A stretch of DNA of 64,000 bases from Hypholoma sublateritium FD-334 SS-4 (GCA_000827495.1 KN817562.1:135899-199898); one strand, 5' to 3'. Positions 48,763-60,611 are shown, counted from the stretch's first letter. Numbers and translations: made by a program. Notes: a model not told the origin generated them from the sequence alone.

Positions 48763-48771
48763 CTTTATATA
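48763..48771 (-). promoter_or_regulatory. TATA box of the small Cys-rich gene
   Basis: TATATAAAG on the minus strand lies 32-40 bases upstream of the ATG at 48731, implying a very short 5' UTR. Confidence 0.6.
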
Positions 48772-49719
48772 CTCGCCGGGGGCTGTTTGAACACGAGGCG
48801 CGGGGATGCGGTATAGCTCCCGGGGGCATGTCGTAGCACGTATGGAGGTGCCGCGGAGGCCTGTCTTATTTTACGACATCCCTGTGTCTGTATGGCATTA
48901 GAGGTCCGGTGCTGCAGACTGTCGAGTTCTCGACTCGTTCGTCCGCCACACTTAATGCCTGGCCCTGTCCGGTCCGAATGTATGATAACGACACGCCATT
49001 GTCCGCTAATAGAGGCAGGACGCCACATGGCAAAGTCCCACCACGGGCATTGATATCTCTCCCTGTGGAGATACAGATACATATGTCGCGGCTGGACCCG
49101 GCGACACGTGTGAACGGCGTGGGCGCTTATTCCACCATTATCCGGTCGCAGGTAGGTGTGCTTATTTTCGGTCCACGCCAGTTTCTACGATATATATTTA
49201 TGCAGCCCAATGACATCGTCGTCTTCATTTTTGCCGGTCGTCTGTAGGGCGTAGCTTCAAAATTCAAGCATCACCGCATCCGCAGAGGTACGCCGTAATC
49301 GCGGCTCGATGGTCGATATATGCACAACAGCCGCATCCCGCTGCCAAGATAAGCTGCCTGTCAAACGCGTGCTATCTCCCACCACCGCGGAAGGGAGAGA
49401 CGACCAGTCTTATTCGGTCTCATCAATCGTTACGAATCACTCCCAAAATCAACCCAAAATCTGCCAAATCATATTTAGTTAAGAATCAATTCTTGATGAC
49501 ACAACCACTCAGCGCCAGCGCTCAGCATCCTCTTTTCCATCTTCTAAACAGCTAAGGCAAGTATGAATGAACAAGGAACTGCCTTGCGGCATCCGGCCCC
49601 GTGAGTCGCCGAATTAAAATGGTACTCCGCACGTGGTTGCTTCGTGTCAAGTCGTTTGGAACCATTGAATTCTACCATTCTACCATTATCCATTCTGTAG
49701 TCTGGGTGTACTGTCGACA
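48772..49719. other. Divergent intergenic region
   Basis: No supportable gene between the small Cys-rich gene (minus) and the F-box gene (plus). Confidence 0.45.
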
Positions 49720-51306
49720 ATGTCAATCTATCCACACGCTCCCGCCATCCACAGCCTGAACATGGACATTCTCTCGTACATATTCACTCTCAATGCCGAC
49801 ATGTTTCCCTACGAAGGCCGCAACGCTCTCCATACGACACGCATCACATCACAGGTGTGCCAGAACTGGCGCGATCTTATGCTCGCTACACCCACATTAT
49901 GGGCTAGACTGATTGATATAGATTGCCTTTCCGACCCGTGGAATATCGGATGGACTGAAGAACTTATTCGAAGAAGCGGGGCCGCTCTATTGTGGATCAG
50001 AGTAGAATCGTGCTTAATAGACGAAGATGGAGATGACTCTGATGTCGCAGAATTTCTCCTCCATATCATATATCACAACTGGCATCGAATCCAGAAGCTC
50101 GTCGTGCACGATCAACTTGACGATCTCACTTTTCACCTCATCCAGAAGGCATATGAATCTCCTGCACCACACCTGGAGACATTCGATGTGTCATTCAATT
50201 ACATGGAAGGTTATGAATACGACTGTCCACCAACGTCATTTCCATCTCCTTTTGGTGGCCATGCACCCATGCTTCGAAGGTTCCGCCTTGATAACTATAC
50301 TCTTGACCAGCGAGCCCCATGGCTCTGCCAACTTCATTCACTAGTGCTCGACGGCGAGTACAATGTCTGTGATGTACTCGCAGTTCTTATGGCAACACAT
50401 AGCCTTCAAGAATTAAAGATAAATCTTCAAGTTGAGGCCAATGGTGACACACCCCAGTCCTCTCCCCCCTTTCCTATCGTGTCTTTTCCACACCTCAGAT
50501 CCCTAGATTGCACCGGCCAATCTCGCTCATGTACCACGCTCCTGGATCATATAGAGATTTCCCCGGGCTGCTCGTTGATAATGTCCGTTTCCAATAGCCT
50601 TGAAGAGACAGACGAACAGCATCTTTCTGCTGTTGACGCATTCAACCGTCATGCCCGGCGCTTCCTGAAATCAAATGTATTCCGGACTGTTTCCCTAACT
50701 CGTACGCCAAGGTATTTAAGCTCCCTCCCCTTGGCACGAATAGACACGTCCCCAGTGGATCCCCAGTACTGCATAACAATTACGTTGGCCGACAAACATG
50801 CCCTGTTTGCAGCAATCTTAAACAGACTAACCCATCTGGATCTCTCAGGAACCACGACACTTCGATTGTGCTCTGATGGTCCATTGGACCCATCGTTCTT
50901 TAGCCGCCTTTCTTCTCTGGACACCATTTGTGTCAACGAAATGACACTCCGACATCTAGTACTCCTCCAGGATGACATGAACACCACAGAGAAACCAGAT
51001 ATATTAATCCCCTCCCTTACAGTCCTCGACTTTGTTTTTGACCACAATGCCGATCCTAACCGCGGTCGTCCAACTACGGACCACATTGCAGTCGCGAAGA
51101 AATTCATTCTGTCGAGGACGCACAATGGCTATCCCATTGCTATGCTGAACATTACGAGGTGCTCGCCTTTCGATCTTGCACCCAATTTGGATGGGCTTGC
51201 AGAGTGCAAAGGCTTGAAAGTACTGTATAGACTCTCGAAGATGAGCGGTATTTTTGAACACATCTGCGGTAGCGGCAAAGCGGCGAAACATATTGTTACA
51301 ATTTAA
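49720..51306 (+). CDS. F-box-like protein
   Basis: A single exon of 528 residues from MSIYPHAPAIHSLNMDILSY. The first 60 residues form an F-box-like domain: LNMDILSYIFTLNAD, then VCQNWRDLMLATPTLWARLI. The rest has leucine-rich strands spaced 25-40 residues apart (IQKLVVHDQLDDLTFHLIQK, HSLQELKINLQVE, LNRLTHLDLSG). It differs in sequence from the 43.4-kb F-box gene and belongs to another subfamily. By family it would act as the substrate receptor of an SCF ubiquitin ligase, target unknown. The frame is intact. Confidence 0.85.
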   Translation: MSIYPHAPAIHSLNMDILSYIFTLNADMFPYEGRNALHTTRITSQVCQNWRDLMLATPTLWARLIDIDCLSDPWNIGWTEELIRRSGAALLWIRVESCLIDEDGDDSDVAEFLLHIIYHNWHRIQKLVVHDQLDDLTFHLIQKAYESPAPHLETFDVSFNYMEGYEYDCPPTSFPSPFGGHAPMLRRFRLDNYTLDQRAPWLCQLHSLVLDGEYNVCDVLAVLMATHSLQELKINLQVEANGDTPQSSPPFPIVSFPHLRSLDCTGQSRSCTTLLDHIEISPGCSLIMSVSNSLEETDEQHLSAVDAFNRHARRFLKSNVFRTVSLTRTPRYLSSLPLARIDTSPVDPQYCITITLADKHALFAAILNRLTHLDLSGTTTLRLCSDGPLDPSFFSRLSSLDTICVNEMTLRHLVLLQDDMNTTEKPDILIPSLTVLDFVFDHNADPNRGRPTTDHIAVAKKFILSRTHNGYPIAMLNITRCSPFDLAPNLDGLAECKGLKVLYRLSKMSGIFEHICGSGKAAKHIVTI

Positions 51307-53740
51307 TCTACGTATTCAAACTCTTAACCTACTTAAATCGTCGTGTAGTTTGGAACACTGACCATATGAACATTAGAATGCATCCGTATGTCCCACATCG
51401 AAATCCCAGAGAGAAACTAAAACACACAGAGAAAAATGTGTCTGCGCCGCCGCCTATGCTTTTTCAGAATATGCCTGGAAGCGCAGCAAACGGAAGATAA
51501 CATTAAAACAGCGTGACTGGGGGACAATGGCGTAGGATATTAGCGCATACCTCCTGCGCACGTAGCGTCAGCCACAAACCGCCGATTCGTTCGAACAGAG
51601 GAAGTACGAGGCCCGTGACCAGGCAGCTTGTGCGTGTAGCGCGGACATACGTTGAAGCTGAGATGCACGGAATGAAGATGAGTGGGCGGGTTGAGTGTGC
51701 GCGTAAGTGTAGAAGGAATGCTACGCCGCGGGAAGGGCATCGGGGATGAGTCTGACCGACCAAGCGGCTCGTACTGCGTGGCAGGCATAGACGAAAACGC
51801 ATCCATGGGTCATGTCCGGCATCAACGGCGACATCCGCGTGGGCACCGGGTGTCAGCTATCATCAGAGATAAATCAGAAAGGATACGAGGATTGACTTTT
51901 ATTCAGAATATTCGGAATAGTGAAACAGGAGAGAGTGCAGTAAGAGGAATGGGAACGGAAAGAACATAATATTGCATACGCCAGCGAAATTGCTACTGGC
52001 GATCACGCTACGTGGTCCTGCGCTATGCATAGAGTACCGATTGAGAGCAAGGCACACACCAAAATTAATGAAGCTTTCAGTGCGCTTCATGTACACGAGC
52101 TCGTGGACGGCTGACAGCTGCGCGGCGAAGATGGGACGCTTCACGGTACGCCAGCCGGGCAGGCTGAGAATACTGTGCTACGTGCAGGTTTTAGCGCCAT
52201 CCCTGAGAGGAGGGAACGAGAAATCAGCGGGCAGCATGGAGGGGATGAAGATGAAAGTGCCGCAACAATGTTGGGCCCTATCAAACACACGACGGCAGTG
52301 TGAAGCACACGGGAAGCAAAATAGCAGTGACGTGGACTGAATTTGCGTAGATGGCGGATTGGACAAGGCGTAGCGGGAAGAGGGCATCGGCGACTACGCT
52401 GAATGCCCTATTTCAAAAATAGATTCAGTGCGGTGCCGTCCCGCCTTCAGGTAGTAGAACAGTAACGCAGTAACGCAGTAGAACAGTAAATTCTCGAACT
52501 TGGCCAACATCAGCACTCACATCACGGCGCCGGCTAATCCAAACGCACCCGCAGCTCATCTGAATAATCTTGGCCGAATGCAGCCTCTTTTATCATAAAC
52601 AACGTTCGACAATGGATATTCCAGGTTGTTCACCTCAATTATTACGCGCCTGGTCACGTCTATTTTTCCGGTGAAGCGACGTCCCCAGTAAGATGTCTGT
52701 ATAGCATAGCAATCATGCCGTACGAAAATCCAGCTTCCAACCGGTTTCCAACGATCCTAAGCAAGCTGGTGCTATTGCATTTTTCAAGAACGACAATTCG
52801 GTCCATTTTTTAGCCGCCGTCCATCTGCGGACACCATGCCCATCGACGGCACATCGCAGGGGTGAGAAGCAGTTACATTCCTGACTTTGACGGTGGCATC
52901 TGCGTAGGCGCGGCGTAAGACGAGAATAACCTGTTTACCCATTCTTCAACGTGATCGGACTACATTATCATAACCTATCGTACAAAGGAAGAGCGAGTAA
53001 ACAAACAGCCCCGAACGAAGTTTAGGAGCGAGAAACACGCGCGAAAGAAAGTGGCGGCGCTTCCAGCGCATCCCAACGAGCACAGCACATGTACATACTC
53101 CCCAGTGAAGTCGCTGATGTTCGCGAGTGGGCGTGCATAAAGGCGCACATACACACATACGGGTGGCGTGTAGGTCCACCACGAGATACGGCACGGCGCT
53201 GTGCGTAGAGTATGTCGGTGGACCGGCCAGGAGCAGCTGTATGTGTATGCAAAGAAGGTGCGCCGCCCCGAGCGCAGGCGTATACACGCTCCGACAGACG
53301 AGGCGGACACACAAAACGCGTACGTCGGTAATGCATCGCCCCGAGCGCCTTAATCCTGCGAAGTCCAGCAGCGCAGCGGCGATCTCCCGATATCCGGAAT
53401 CGATAGCCGCACACGCATGTACATGTGCTTGCGAAGCGCGCGTTAACGGTCCTTCTCCAGCGTGCTCGAAGGCTGACGGATGAAGGCAACGGACGGGTGC
53501 GCGCGGCATGACAGGAGTCCGTGCGGTGCGAAGAGGCGTTGACACAGCGGAACGCGCATATACCCGCTGCATTGGAGCAGCGAGCACGCCATCTGACGCC
53601 TTACCTCCGCGCTTGCGCCACAGACGGAAAGGGGACTGAGTACGGGACGCGCATACACGCCCTCGTCTCAATGCGATGTTCTGCTCGATTCACCCGTACG
53701 TAGGGCGACACAATGATAGTCTACGCAATCCAACGCGCGC
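51307..53740. other. Long intergenic stretch, no supportable gene
   Basis: Several 60-240-codon frames overlap on both strands, notably on the minus strand at 52946-53671, in GC-rich sequence. None has a domain, signal peptide or consistent introns. Confidence 0.45.
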
Positions 53741-54373
53741 TCAGGCCGCGGTGAGGCTCACGCCCTGCTTGATGAGCTCCTACAACACACCCAAACCACG
53801 CGCCGGTCAGCGTTTTGCTCATTAAGGAATAAAGAAGAGGGGAAGGAGGAGGAGGAGAAGGAGGGGGAGGAGGAGAAAAAGGGACGCACGTCGAGCTTCT
53901 GCGGGTTCGCCCCGACGACCTCCGCGACCTTGTTCCCCTTGTGGAACAGGATGAACGTCGGCATCTACACCCACCCACTTAATTCAGCGTCCGGACGAAA
54001 TTGTATGTGTGAGGGGGAAAGACGCACCGCGCGGATGCCGACCTCAGCGGCGACGTCCGCCTGCTCGTCCGTGTCGACTTTGGCGAAGGCGAGCGCGGCG
54101 GCGGCGCCGGGCGCGTCCGCGAGGCGCTCGAAGACGGGCGAGATGACGCGGCACGGGCCGCACCACGTCGCCCAGAAGTCGACGACGACGGGCGTCTCGG
54201 CGTTGATCTGCGTCGGCAGATATACGTATTCAAGTTCAAGTTCGATTTCAGGGCAGATAGTTTTTTTTGGGGGGGGGTCAGTCAGTCAGCACGCGGCAGA
54301 GGAGAGAGGGAAGGGGGAGGGGGCGCACCAGGGCCCGGAACTCGGCGAGGGAGGCGATGGTCTTGACGGGCAT
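53741..54373 (-). CDS. TRX: Thioredoxin
   Basis: Exons 54373-54329, 54207-54028, 53964-53890 and 53779-53741 join in phase 0 to 112 residues, the normal size for a cytosolic thioredoxin. The active site WCGPC is at residues 30-34 in [13 protein letters not shown]. The conserved cis-Pro is in MPTF (residue 77). [18 protein letters not shown] and [18 protein letters not shown] complete the fold. No targeting peptide is seen. It reduces protein disulfides using electrons from thioredoxin reductase, for example for peroxiredoxins and ribonucleotide reductase. The third intron contains a long pyrimidine-rich (CTCCTC) run, and the first a poly-C/poly-A run. The divergent neighbour is the CFEM gene, about 900 bp away. 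Confidence 0.96.
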
Positions 54374-55221
54374 GGTTGTTGTGGTTGTGGTTGTGCGGAG
54401 GAGGAGGCTGAACCGAAGATTATCTATCGGGCTTGGATAAGATCGCGTGCGTGAATCAGCGCACCACGTGCGACTTCCGGGCCGCCCGGGTACAGTGGCG
54501 ATCAGGTGCGCGCGCGCTGCCGAGGGCACATTGAATCGGCTCCGGGCGAGGAGGGGAGGTAACGTCGAGGTAACGGGGGACGTCGTGCAGCTGAATGTCG
54601 ATCAGCAAATACATACCAGCGCTGACAGTGGCAGTGTCGTGCGGTGCGGTTGATCTGTCCAACACCTGTCGGAAGGATAATTCTCTGATCCATCTCTGAT
54701 CCAGCGCCAGAACCAAGCCAGAACGTGCGACGCCGAGGGTGTGCGGGTGTAGAGCGAGACGCCTGATTAGCTTCTGGTCTTTGGGGGGCTATACGGGTGT
54801 CGCCGCTATGAAAGACGCCGCACTTCGGACGGCCTGCGAGCGGTGAAAAAGGGTGCAAAGTGCAGGGAACATGATGGCGACACATTAAACGCTCGATGGG
54901 CCGCGCAAGGGGCAGCAGGGTCGATGTAGCGCTGCGACGGCCTGCTCAGCACTGCAGCAATATTAATGATCGATGAACGTCCGCCAGCGCGAGTGGGGTG
55001 ATCCGTGCGACGAGAACACAGGCGGCTGCTTCTGACCGTGATGGTGAGCTATGTCTGACAAGCGCGGCGCCATCGAAGGCGCTGCGAACAGATGCAGAAG
55101 AATGCGGGCGGCTATTTATACCAGCGTGGCAGCGAAGCGAACTGCATCAGCCGTATAAATAGACAGGGCCCCGAATTTCGAAACGCACGCCACTCCGTGC
55201 AGAGTGTCCAGACCGCTGGCG
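54374..55221. other. Divergent intergenic region between thioredoxin and CFEM genes
   Basis: No gene is supportable. It holds both promoters. Confidence 0.5.
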
Positions 55222-55230
55222 TATATAAAG
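55222..55230 (+). promoter_or_regulatory. TATA box of the CFEM gene
   Basis: TATATAAAG lies 60-68 bases before the ATG at 55290, a strong consensus. Confidence 0.7.
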
Positions 55231-55289
55231 GCGCGAGGCGCCACGCCTTCCTTCCCCCGCACCCACCCACGCCTTCCACGACCAACAAA

Positions 55290-56050
55290 ATGCGCTTCAC
55301 CGCCGTCTTCACGCTCGCCTCCGCCGCCGTCGCCCTCGGCGCGAACACCACGAGCACCGCGCGCGCGAACGCGACGAGCACCGCCACCTCGGGCGCCGCC
55401 GCGCCGACGTCGACCGCGGGCATCAGCGCCTGCGTCCTCGCGTGCGTCGGGCCCGCCGCGCAGCTCGACGGCTGCGGCAGCTTGTGCGTGCGCCCTTCTC
55501 TTACACGCTGTGCCTAGACTGACCTAACCCCGCGCGGTCGCCAGCGCGAACATCACCTGCGTGTGCTCCTCCGCGCAGTTCCAGGCGGACGCCGCCGCGT
55601 GCCTCGTCGCGCACTGCCCGCCCGCGGACCAGCAGGCCGCGCTCCAGCTGCAGAGCGCCGAGTGCACCGCCGGTACGTTCCGCGTTCCTTCCCCACCCCA
55701 GGCCCGTTTCACATAGCTCATGCCTGCACACAGCGGGCATCAAGCCGAACGGCACCGCGACGACGACGAACGTCGTCCCCTTCACCTCGACCTCGTCCGC
55801 CACCGGCGCCGGGAACACGAGCACCGCCACCGCCACCGGCGTGAGCACGAACACCAGCGTCGCCGTGCCTAGCGGCACCACCGCGGGAAGTGGCACCACC
55901 GCCGCGCCGGCGTCGACGCCGACGACGCCTGCGAGCACCTCCCCTGCGCCGGCGACGAGCAGCACGGTTAGCGGGGCGAATGCGCTCCTTGTCAGGGGCG
56001 GCGCGGCGGGCGTGCTCGGGGCGCTCGTCGCTGCGGCGCTCGCGCTCTAA
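55290..56050 (+). CDS. CFEM-domain secreted protein, probably GPI-anchored
   Basis: Exons 55290-55483, 55545-55672 and 55734-56050 join in frame to 212 residues. A signal peptide (MRFTAVFTLASAAVALGA) is followed by a short Thr/Ser/Ala linker. The Cys pattern CVLAC...CG, ITCVC, ACLVAHC and AEC gives the eight cysteines of a CFEM domain over residues about 48-107. A Ser/Thr/Ala/Gly-rich stalk of about 80 residues, probably O-glycosylated, leads to a hydrophobic C-terminus (AAGVLGALVAAALAL) preceded by small residues, as in GPI-anchor signals. CFEM proteins sit in fungal cell walls or membranes and some bind heme or act in host interaction. Which applies here is unknown. Introns interrupt the CFEM domain at both sides. 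Confidence 0.92.
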
Positions 56051-56804
56051 AAGGGATGATTCTTCTCTAAAAGGGAGCAATCCCATGCTTGATTGGGATA
56101 GTTCTTGGACAGCTTTGTACGCTACGCACTCTGTTGTTTAATCAAAAGTACCTATGTTGCATGTACGCCCCTCGGTGACAAGTTGGTGTCGACCGGGCGC
56201 TGATGTTCGAATTGAATTTGACCTGATGTCGGCGCTTTGACGGCGTGTCGTGGTATTGACAGGCGTTGCTTGAATGTTTGAACCCTTCGCGAACACCTGC
56301 TGAATCTGACTCCTGAGATGGATCATCGGCGCCGCCCGTCATCCAACTGCTCCCCCTCGCCGTCGGGCGCTGCTGCTGTGGCGATGCCGGTCACTTCGCC
56401 TTGGCTCCCGTCCCCTTTCCTCCTCCCCTCCCGGAGATCCGTCTGCAGAGAACCTGTAACCCCCACGGGCGGTAACCCATCCCGGCGTCCACGTCCTGTG
56501 TAACTTGCGCTACGCTCAACCAATGGTGCGCCGCCAGCGTCCAGCGTTCCGCCATCACACGCTCCCCAGGCCGAACAGCACACCGCCCTGCAATCCAGTC
56601 AAGCTGCAGAACTTGAAGCGCGTAGAGCACCGCCATCTTGAGGAGCATGCAGCGCGGCGGTCGTCTACATACGACACAAGAGGCAAGGCGTCGACGGTCG
56701 TGCCGCCACCGCGAGGGGAGGAAAGCGGATTAAGGGATGCGCAAACGAGTCGGCACCGCGCGGTCTCCGATTCCGCGCAGCGCTGTCGGTACCACGATGT
56801 ACTT
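56051..56804. other. Intergenic, nothing recognised
   Basis: No domain-bearing frame between the CFEM gene and the NACHT relic. Confidence 0.45.
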
Positions 56805-57075
56805 ACCAGAATCAAAAGGTGATATTGTCCACGCAATTGAATCGAATCCCTTGATTTTTGAGCGGTCCCTGTCTGCTCGCGCCTCTTTATATCGTCGAGC
56901 AGGGTACAACTTGGGGGAGGACAAGATCGACTTTCTCCACGCCTCTTTCAGGACTTTCTGCTCGATACAGGACGCTCGCGGGCGTATTGTAACAATTAAC
57001 ACCACCCGCCTCCCACGTATCTGTTTTGTGGCTCGAAAATGCAAGCGCAGCCCCTTTCACCGTTCACGGTCCAGG
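56805..57075 (+). pseudogene. Relic of a NACHT NTPase gene
   Basis: GDIVHAIESNPLIFERSLS matches the segment of the NACHT copies around SIESHPLIFEQTF. About ten codons later comes DKIDFLHASF, which matches DKIIFHHASLPDFL near the end of exon 2. Roughly 250 codons between these points are deleted. Beyond HASF the expected DFL and YC residues lie in another frame. It is a non-functional remnant related to the cluster at 20-33 kb. Confidence 0.7.
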
Positions 57076-57886
57076 TATCTGGTATGATATTATTCAAATC
57101 GGCACCTGCAGATATTCCAATGATTGGTCTCTTAGATGTCCAACAGGCAATCTTGCAGTTCTTCCTCAGGCAAACTCAGTGTGTAGAATATCTCAATATG
57201 TATGTACATGGTACCTATGTAATCCAGTCATGTCGTAAGGTGGGGGAGACGTCCCAGCGCGGGCTATCCGCGCAAGGGGCATGTCGCGGAGCGGAGGCGA
57301 ATGTCATCGGGTCACGACGTTCGCCTCAACTCCACTAGGCATAGCTGGAAATAAAATAAAACACAGGAGCGGGTGGGAGGGGAAAAGAAAAGTTGTCGTT
57401 AGAGATTGTCTGGAGGGTATCCGTGTGCAATGAGCTGCCCCGGCGATGTTCGATGTTGAAGGCGGAGGTATGAATGAAAGAGCGCACTTGGCACGTGCGC
57501 TCGTCAACTGCAAGAAAGCCAACCTCTCGCATGCATGCTGCTGTGAGAATTGAAATACGCACTGCTCAGGAGTTCGGCGATGACGGGAGACATACCGCAG
57601 TCGACTTTATATTATCACGCGCTGCATGAGAATGCATTTCCGGGAAGAACTGAGCGCTCTTGAGAGTGACGCAGTATCTCGCGTATAGCAGAAAGCGTCG
57701 ACCAGACGGCGGGAAGACCAGCGCAAGTGCCCAAATCGTCCAAGCGCCCCAGAAAGATGGACCGGGAGCAAATAAACATAATTCATGCGCTTGTAGCGAC
57801 AGCGAGCTACAGCATCTGTCATTTTGTATTGAACACATTCACATATTCCGCGCCGACTTCTTCCGGACACCGCACCACCCAACTCA
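57076..57886. other. Intergenic, nothing recognised
   Basis: No supportable gene up to the left arm of the inverted repeat. Confidence 0.4.
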
Positions 57887-57986
57887 CGTCTATGGCGGTC
57901 CGATAGTGGAAGTATTCCGCGTAAGTTCAAAATCACCCGCAAAAGTTTCGAGATCAATTCAGTGTTCCCGAAAATAATTGTGACAT

Positions 57987-58207
57987 CCCCGTACATTATN
58001 TTGACTANCCCGTAAGATATAAACACTCCCCGTAAATCTAAAGTACTCCCCGTAAAAACTGAACAAGTCCCCGGAATACTTCAGCAGTCCCCTGAAAAAC
58101 TTAGACACAATTTAGCCTGCCCCGTAGAGTTTCCCACTTCCCCGAGATTTATTAAACACCCCCGTAAACACTCCCAACTGCCCCGGAAATATGAAGTCAC
58201 TCCCCCG
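57987..58207 (+). repeat. CCCCGTAA/CCCCGGAA motif array, about 20-bp period
   Basis: CCCCG or a close variant starts at 57987, 58008, 58028, 58048, 58069, 58089, 58120, 58140, 58160, 58181 and 58203. Ten intervals are 20-22 bp except one of 31. The bases between are AT-rich and not conserved unit to unit. Confidence 0.8.
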
Positions 58208-59373
58208 GAAAGACTGAGATATAAGGTTTACACTCAGGCCGAGGTGCCGTGCTTAGGTAAATGATCCGTCGGCATGCCTCCGGCTCTGCAAGCTGACTTC
58301 AAACTATACTTCCCACCGACTTCAAAATATACGTTGCACAGCGCCAGGGAAAGCGGCGCATCTGCAGGTCGGAACGAACGGTCCGGCGGCCCGGGATATG
58401 CGCACGGCGTGTCTCTGCACTTGGAAGAGTGTCGGCGGGCTCTGCACAGCACGGGTCCTTGTGGATTGAGCGAGGACGCACAGCGTCTGTGAGTGCGCGC
58501 GAGGTGATGACGCGGAGGCTGTGTGAGAAATGTAAGAGTGCGTGCTGTGGTGACGGCGCATGTCCACTGCACTGGGCGCCGTGTACGTGAAGCAGAGCGT
58601 GGGACGGGCGAAGCTATTGCATTTGAGCACCGTACCTCATTAATGATATCGGAGCCGAAAACGGCGACAAGACTCAAAGGGNGCCCNCAGCGAAATGTTC
58701 GGCGNGCCAGGGGAACGCAGTGCAGCAGAAGCGCCGCACGCGTCCTACGNATGCGCACCAACACATACGTGGTCAGATATCTCAANCNGTGCATCGGNGA
58801 GTTACAAATGAATAGGATAGTGTCCTTTTTTAAGACGNGTNTGCACATAATAATGCCAGNGGCCGGAGTNCTTTCNCTTGCGGCGAGCAGCGCGACCACG
58901 GCGCGACCACGGCGCTTGTTGCATGCGCAGCAGCATTTAGTGTAGTGATAAGCATTGGATAAGCACTGTGAACCATGTGATACCATACGTTCTCTCAAAA
59001 ATATCTCGCCTGGAACGGGTCGCTCGTAATTCAGAGCTGCCACACCTGGCGGCATTGCGTCTTTGCCACAGGGTCACCCTGCGGGCAAATGGGATTGAAG
59101 TGTGCTTGTGAGATTATTGGGTGCACGAGCAGCAATGTGCTGACATGCATATACCGAGAGCATATTTAGTATGGTTTACGATAATTTTTAGGTAAAAAAA
59201 AGGAGCCCAGAAACGTGGAGAACGAGGCACGCTCCGAGGCGCACTCCGGCATGGCCTTAGAGTGGTGGGAAGTATATTTTGAAGTCAGCTTGCAGAGCCG
59301 GAGGCATGCCGACGGATCATTTACCTAAGCACGGCACCTCGGCCTGAGTGTAAACCTTATATCTCAGTCTTTC

Positions 59374-59595
59374 CGGGGGAGTGACTTCATATTTCCGGGG
59401 AAGTTTGGAGTGTCTACGGGGGCGCTTAATAAATCTCGGGGAAATGGGAAACTCTACGGGGCAGGCTAAATTGTGTCTAAGTTTTTCAGGGGACTGCTGA
59501 AATATTCCGGGGACTTGTTCAGTTTTTACGGGGAGTACTTTAGATTTACGGGGAGTGTTTAAATCCTACGGGCAAGTCGCCATAATGTACGGGGA
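59374..59595 (-). repeat. Second copy of the CCCCG array, inverted orientation
   Basis: GGGG cores occur with the same spacing as in 57987-58207, read on the minus strand. Part of it appears again at 61429-61599 in the duplicated segment. Confidence 0.8.
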
Positions 59596-59618
59596 TGTCA
59601 CAATTATTTTCGGGAACG

Positions 59619-60611
59619 TTAAATTGACTTAGAAACTTTTGCGGGTGATTTTGAACTTACGCGGAATACTTCCACTATCGGACCGCCATACACGTCGACT
59701 TCGTTTTCGGCCGCGCGGAACCACTGCGCATCCGCCTGCGTCAGCGAAGGAAAATAGTCCCCGCGAACAAGCAGGTGCTTTATCGGAGACACATTGCCTG
59801 CGCCGTGCTTGATGCTCTGCGCGATGCGCGACTGAACGAAGGCGCACAGCCCGCGCGCGGTGAACCCGTTGCAGTACTGGATATAGAGCTGCCACAGGGC
59901 CTTCGCGTCGACGTGGTCGTCGTCCCCGCTGAGCCACTCGAAAAAGGTATCCGAGAGATCATCGCACATGGATATAGCAAGTCGGGCTGGGTGGAACGCG
60001 GAGACTGCGTTGTATATGCTGTCGTTAAGATGCACCTCGGCGTCCGGCTCGGATGGGTAAATGGTCGTGTTGCTGATGAGGAGGAGATCTGTCGCGACCC
60101 GTGCGTCGCGGTCGATGGGCGGGATAGAGCAGTTGTCGAAGCTGATCCGGCGCACCGGCTCTACCAGGCCGGCGGTGGTCACAGACGAAAAGAACGCGGT
60201 CAGAAAGTCCTGCGAGACGTCGTCAAATGAGATGTCGGTGAACGGAATGCGGTATTTCTCGGGTCTGATCGTCGGGAGGTAGTCGATTGCCATGTTGGTC
60301 AAAATGAGCTGAAAAGAATCGTACGCGCCCCGAAGCGCAATGGTCTGCAGAAACGCGTGAATTGATCGGCTGCCGGCGCCATCCCCAAGGCCGCGCTTGT
60401 GAAATGTGAAATGGTCGATGCAAATACAGAAATCGGCGCCATTCGCTTCGAAATTTCGGGCCCACTGCGGGCCAAGCTGGAACAGCTCCATGAACGAGAA
60501 TCCAGTCAGCGTCAAGAGTCCAAGAGCGGGGAATACCGGGTGGTTGACATGCTCCCGCAGCGATATAGCGTCGGCGTCAATCTTGATGTCGACATCATCG
60601 AGGTCGTGCAC
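59619..60611 (-). pseudogene. F-box/LRR-like protein C-terminal fragment
   Basis: The frame of 330 residues starts MHDLDDVDIKIDADAISLRE. Segments such as LGLLTLTGFSFMELFQLG, HFTFHKRG, FTDISFDDVSQDFLTAFF, RRISFDNCSIPP and LWQLYIQYCNGFTARGLCAF follow the order of the C-terminal 280 residues of the F-box gene at 43446-44915. No F-box precedes it in frame. An upstream minus frame (61046-60645) may be the decayed N-terminal part. The last codons overlap a GTAAGT donor (GTATTCCGCGTAAGTTC), so the original gene may have continued in another exon. I treat it as a fragment or decaying gene, one copy of which is duplicated at 61623. Confidence 0.7.

Larger units (their letters stand above)
57887..59693. 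repeat. Inverted repeat, arms about 430 bp, 0.95-kb spacer
   Basis: 57887-58317 recurs in reverse orientation at about 59264-59693. Each arm holds the 3' end of the F-box-like ORF (VYGGPIVEVFRVSSKSPAKV), the CCCCGTAA array and a gene-less segment. The arms have diverged slightly. The left arm and the spacer contain single ambiguous bases (58000, 58008, and several from 58682 to 58876), so sequence quality is poor here. No gene is seen in the spacer. Confidence 0.75.

Noticed and set aside
52946..53671. 241-codon minus-strand frame
   Set aside because: It overlaps other long frames on both strands, its composition is Arg/Ala/Ser-rich, and no family is recognised.
57987..58207. Interstitial telomere repeat
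   Set aside because: CCCCGTAA words are about 20 bp apart with variable spacers, not the contiguous CCCTAA of basidiomycete telomeres.
58234..59055. 273-codon minus-strand frame in the inverted-repeat spacer
   Set aside because: It contains many ambiguous codons from N bases and no recognisable domain.
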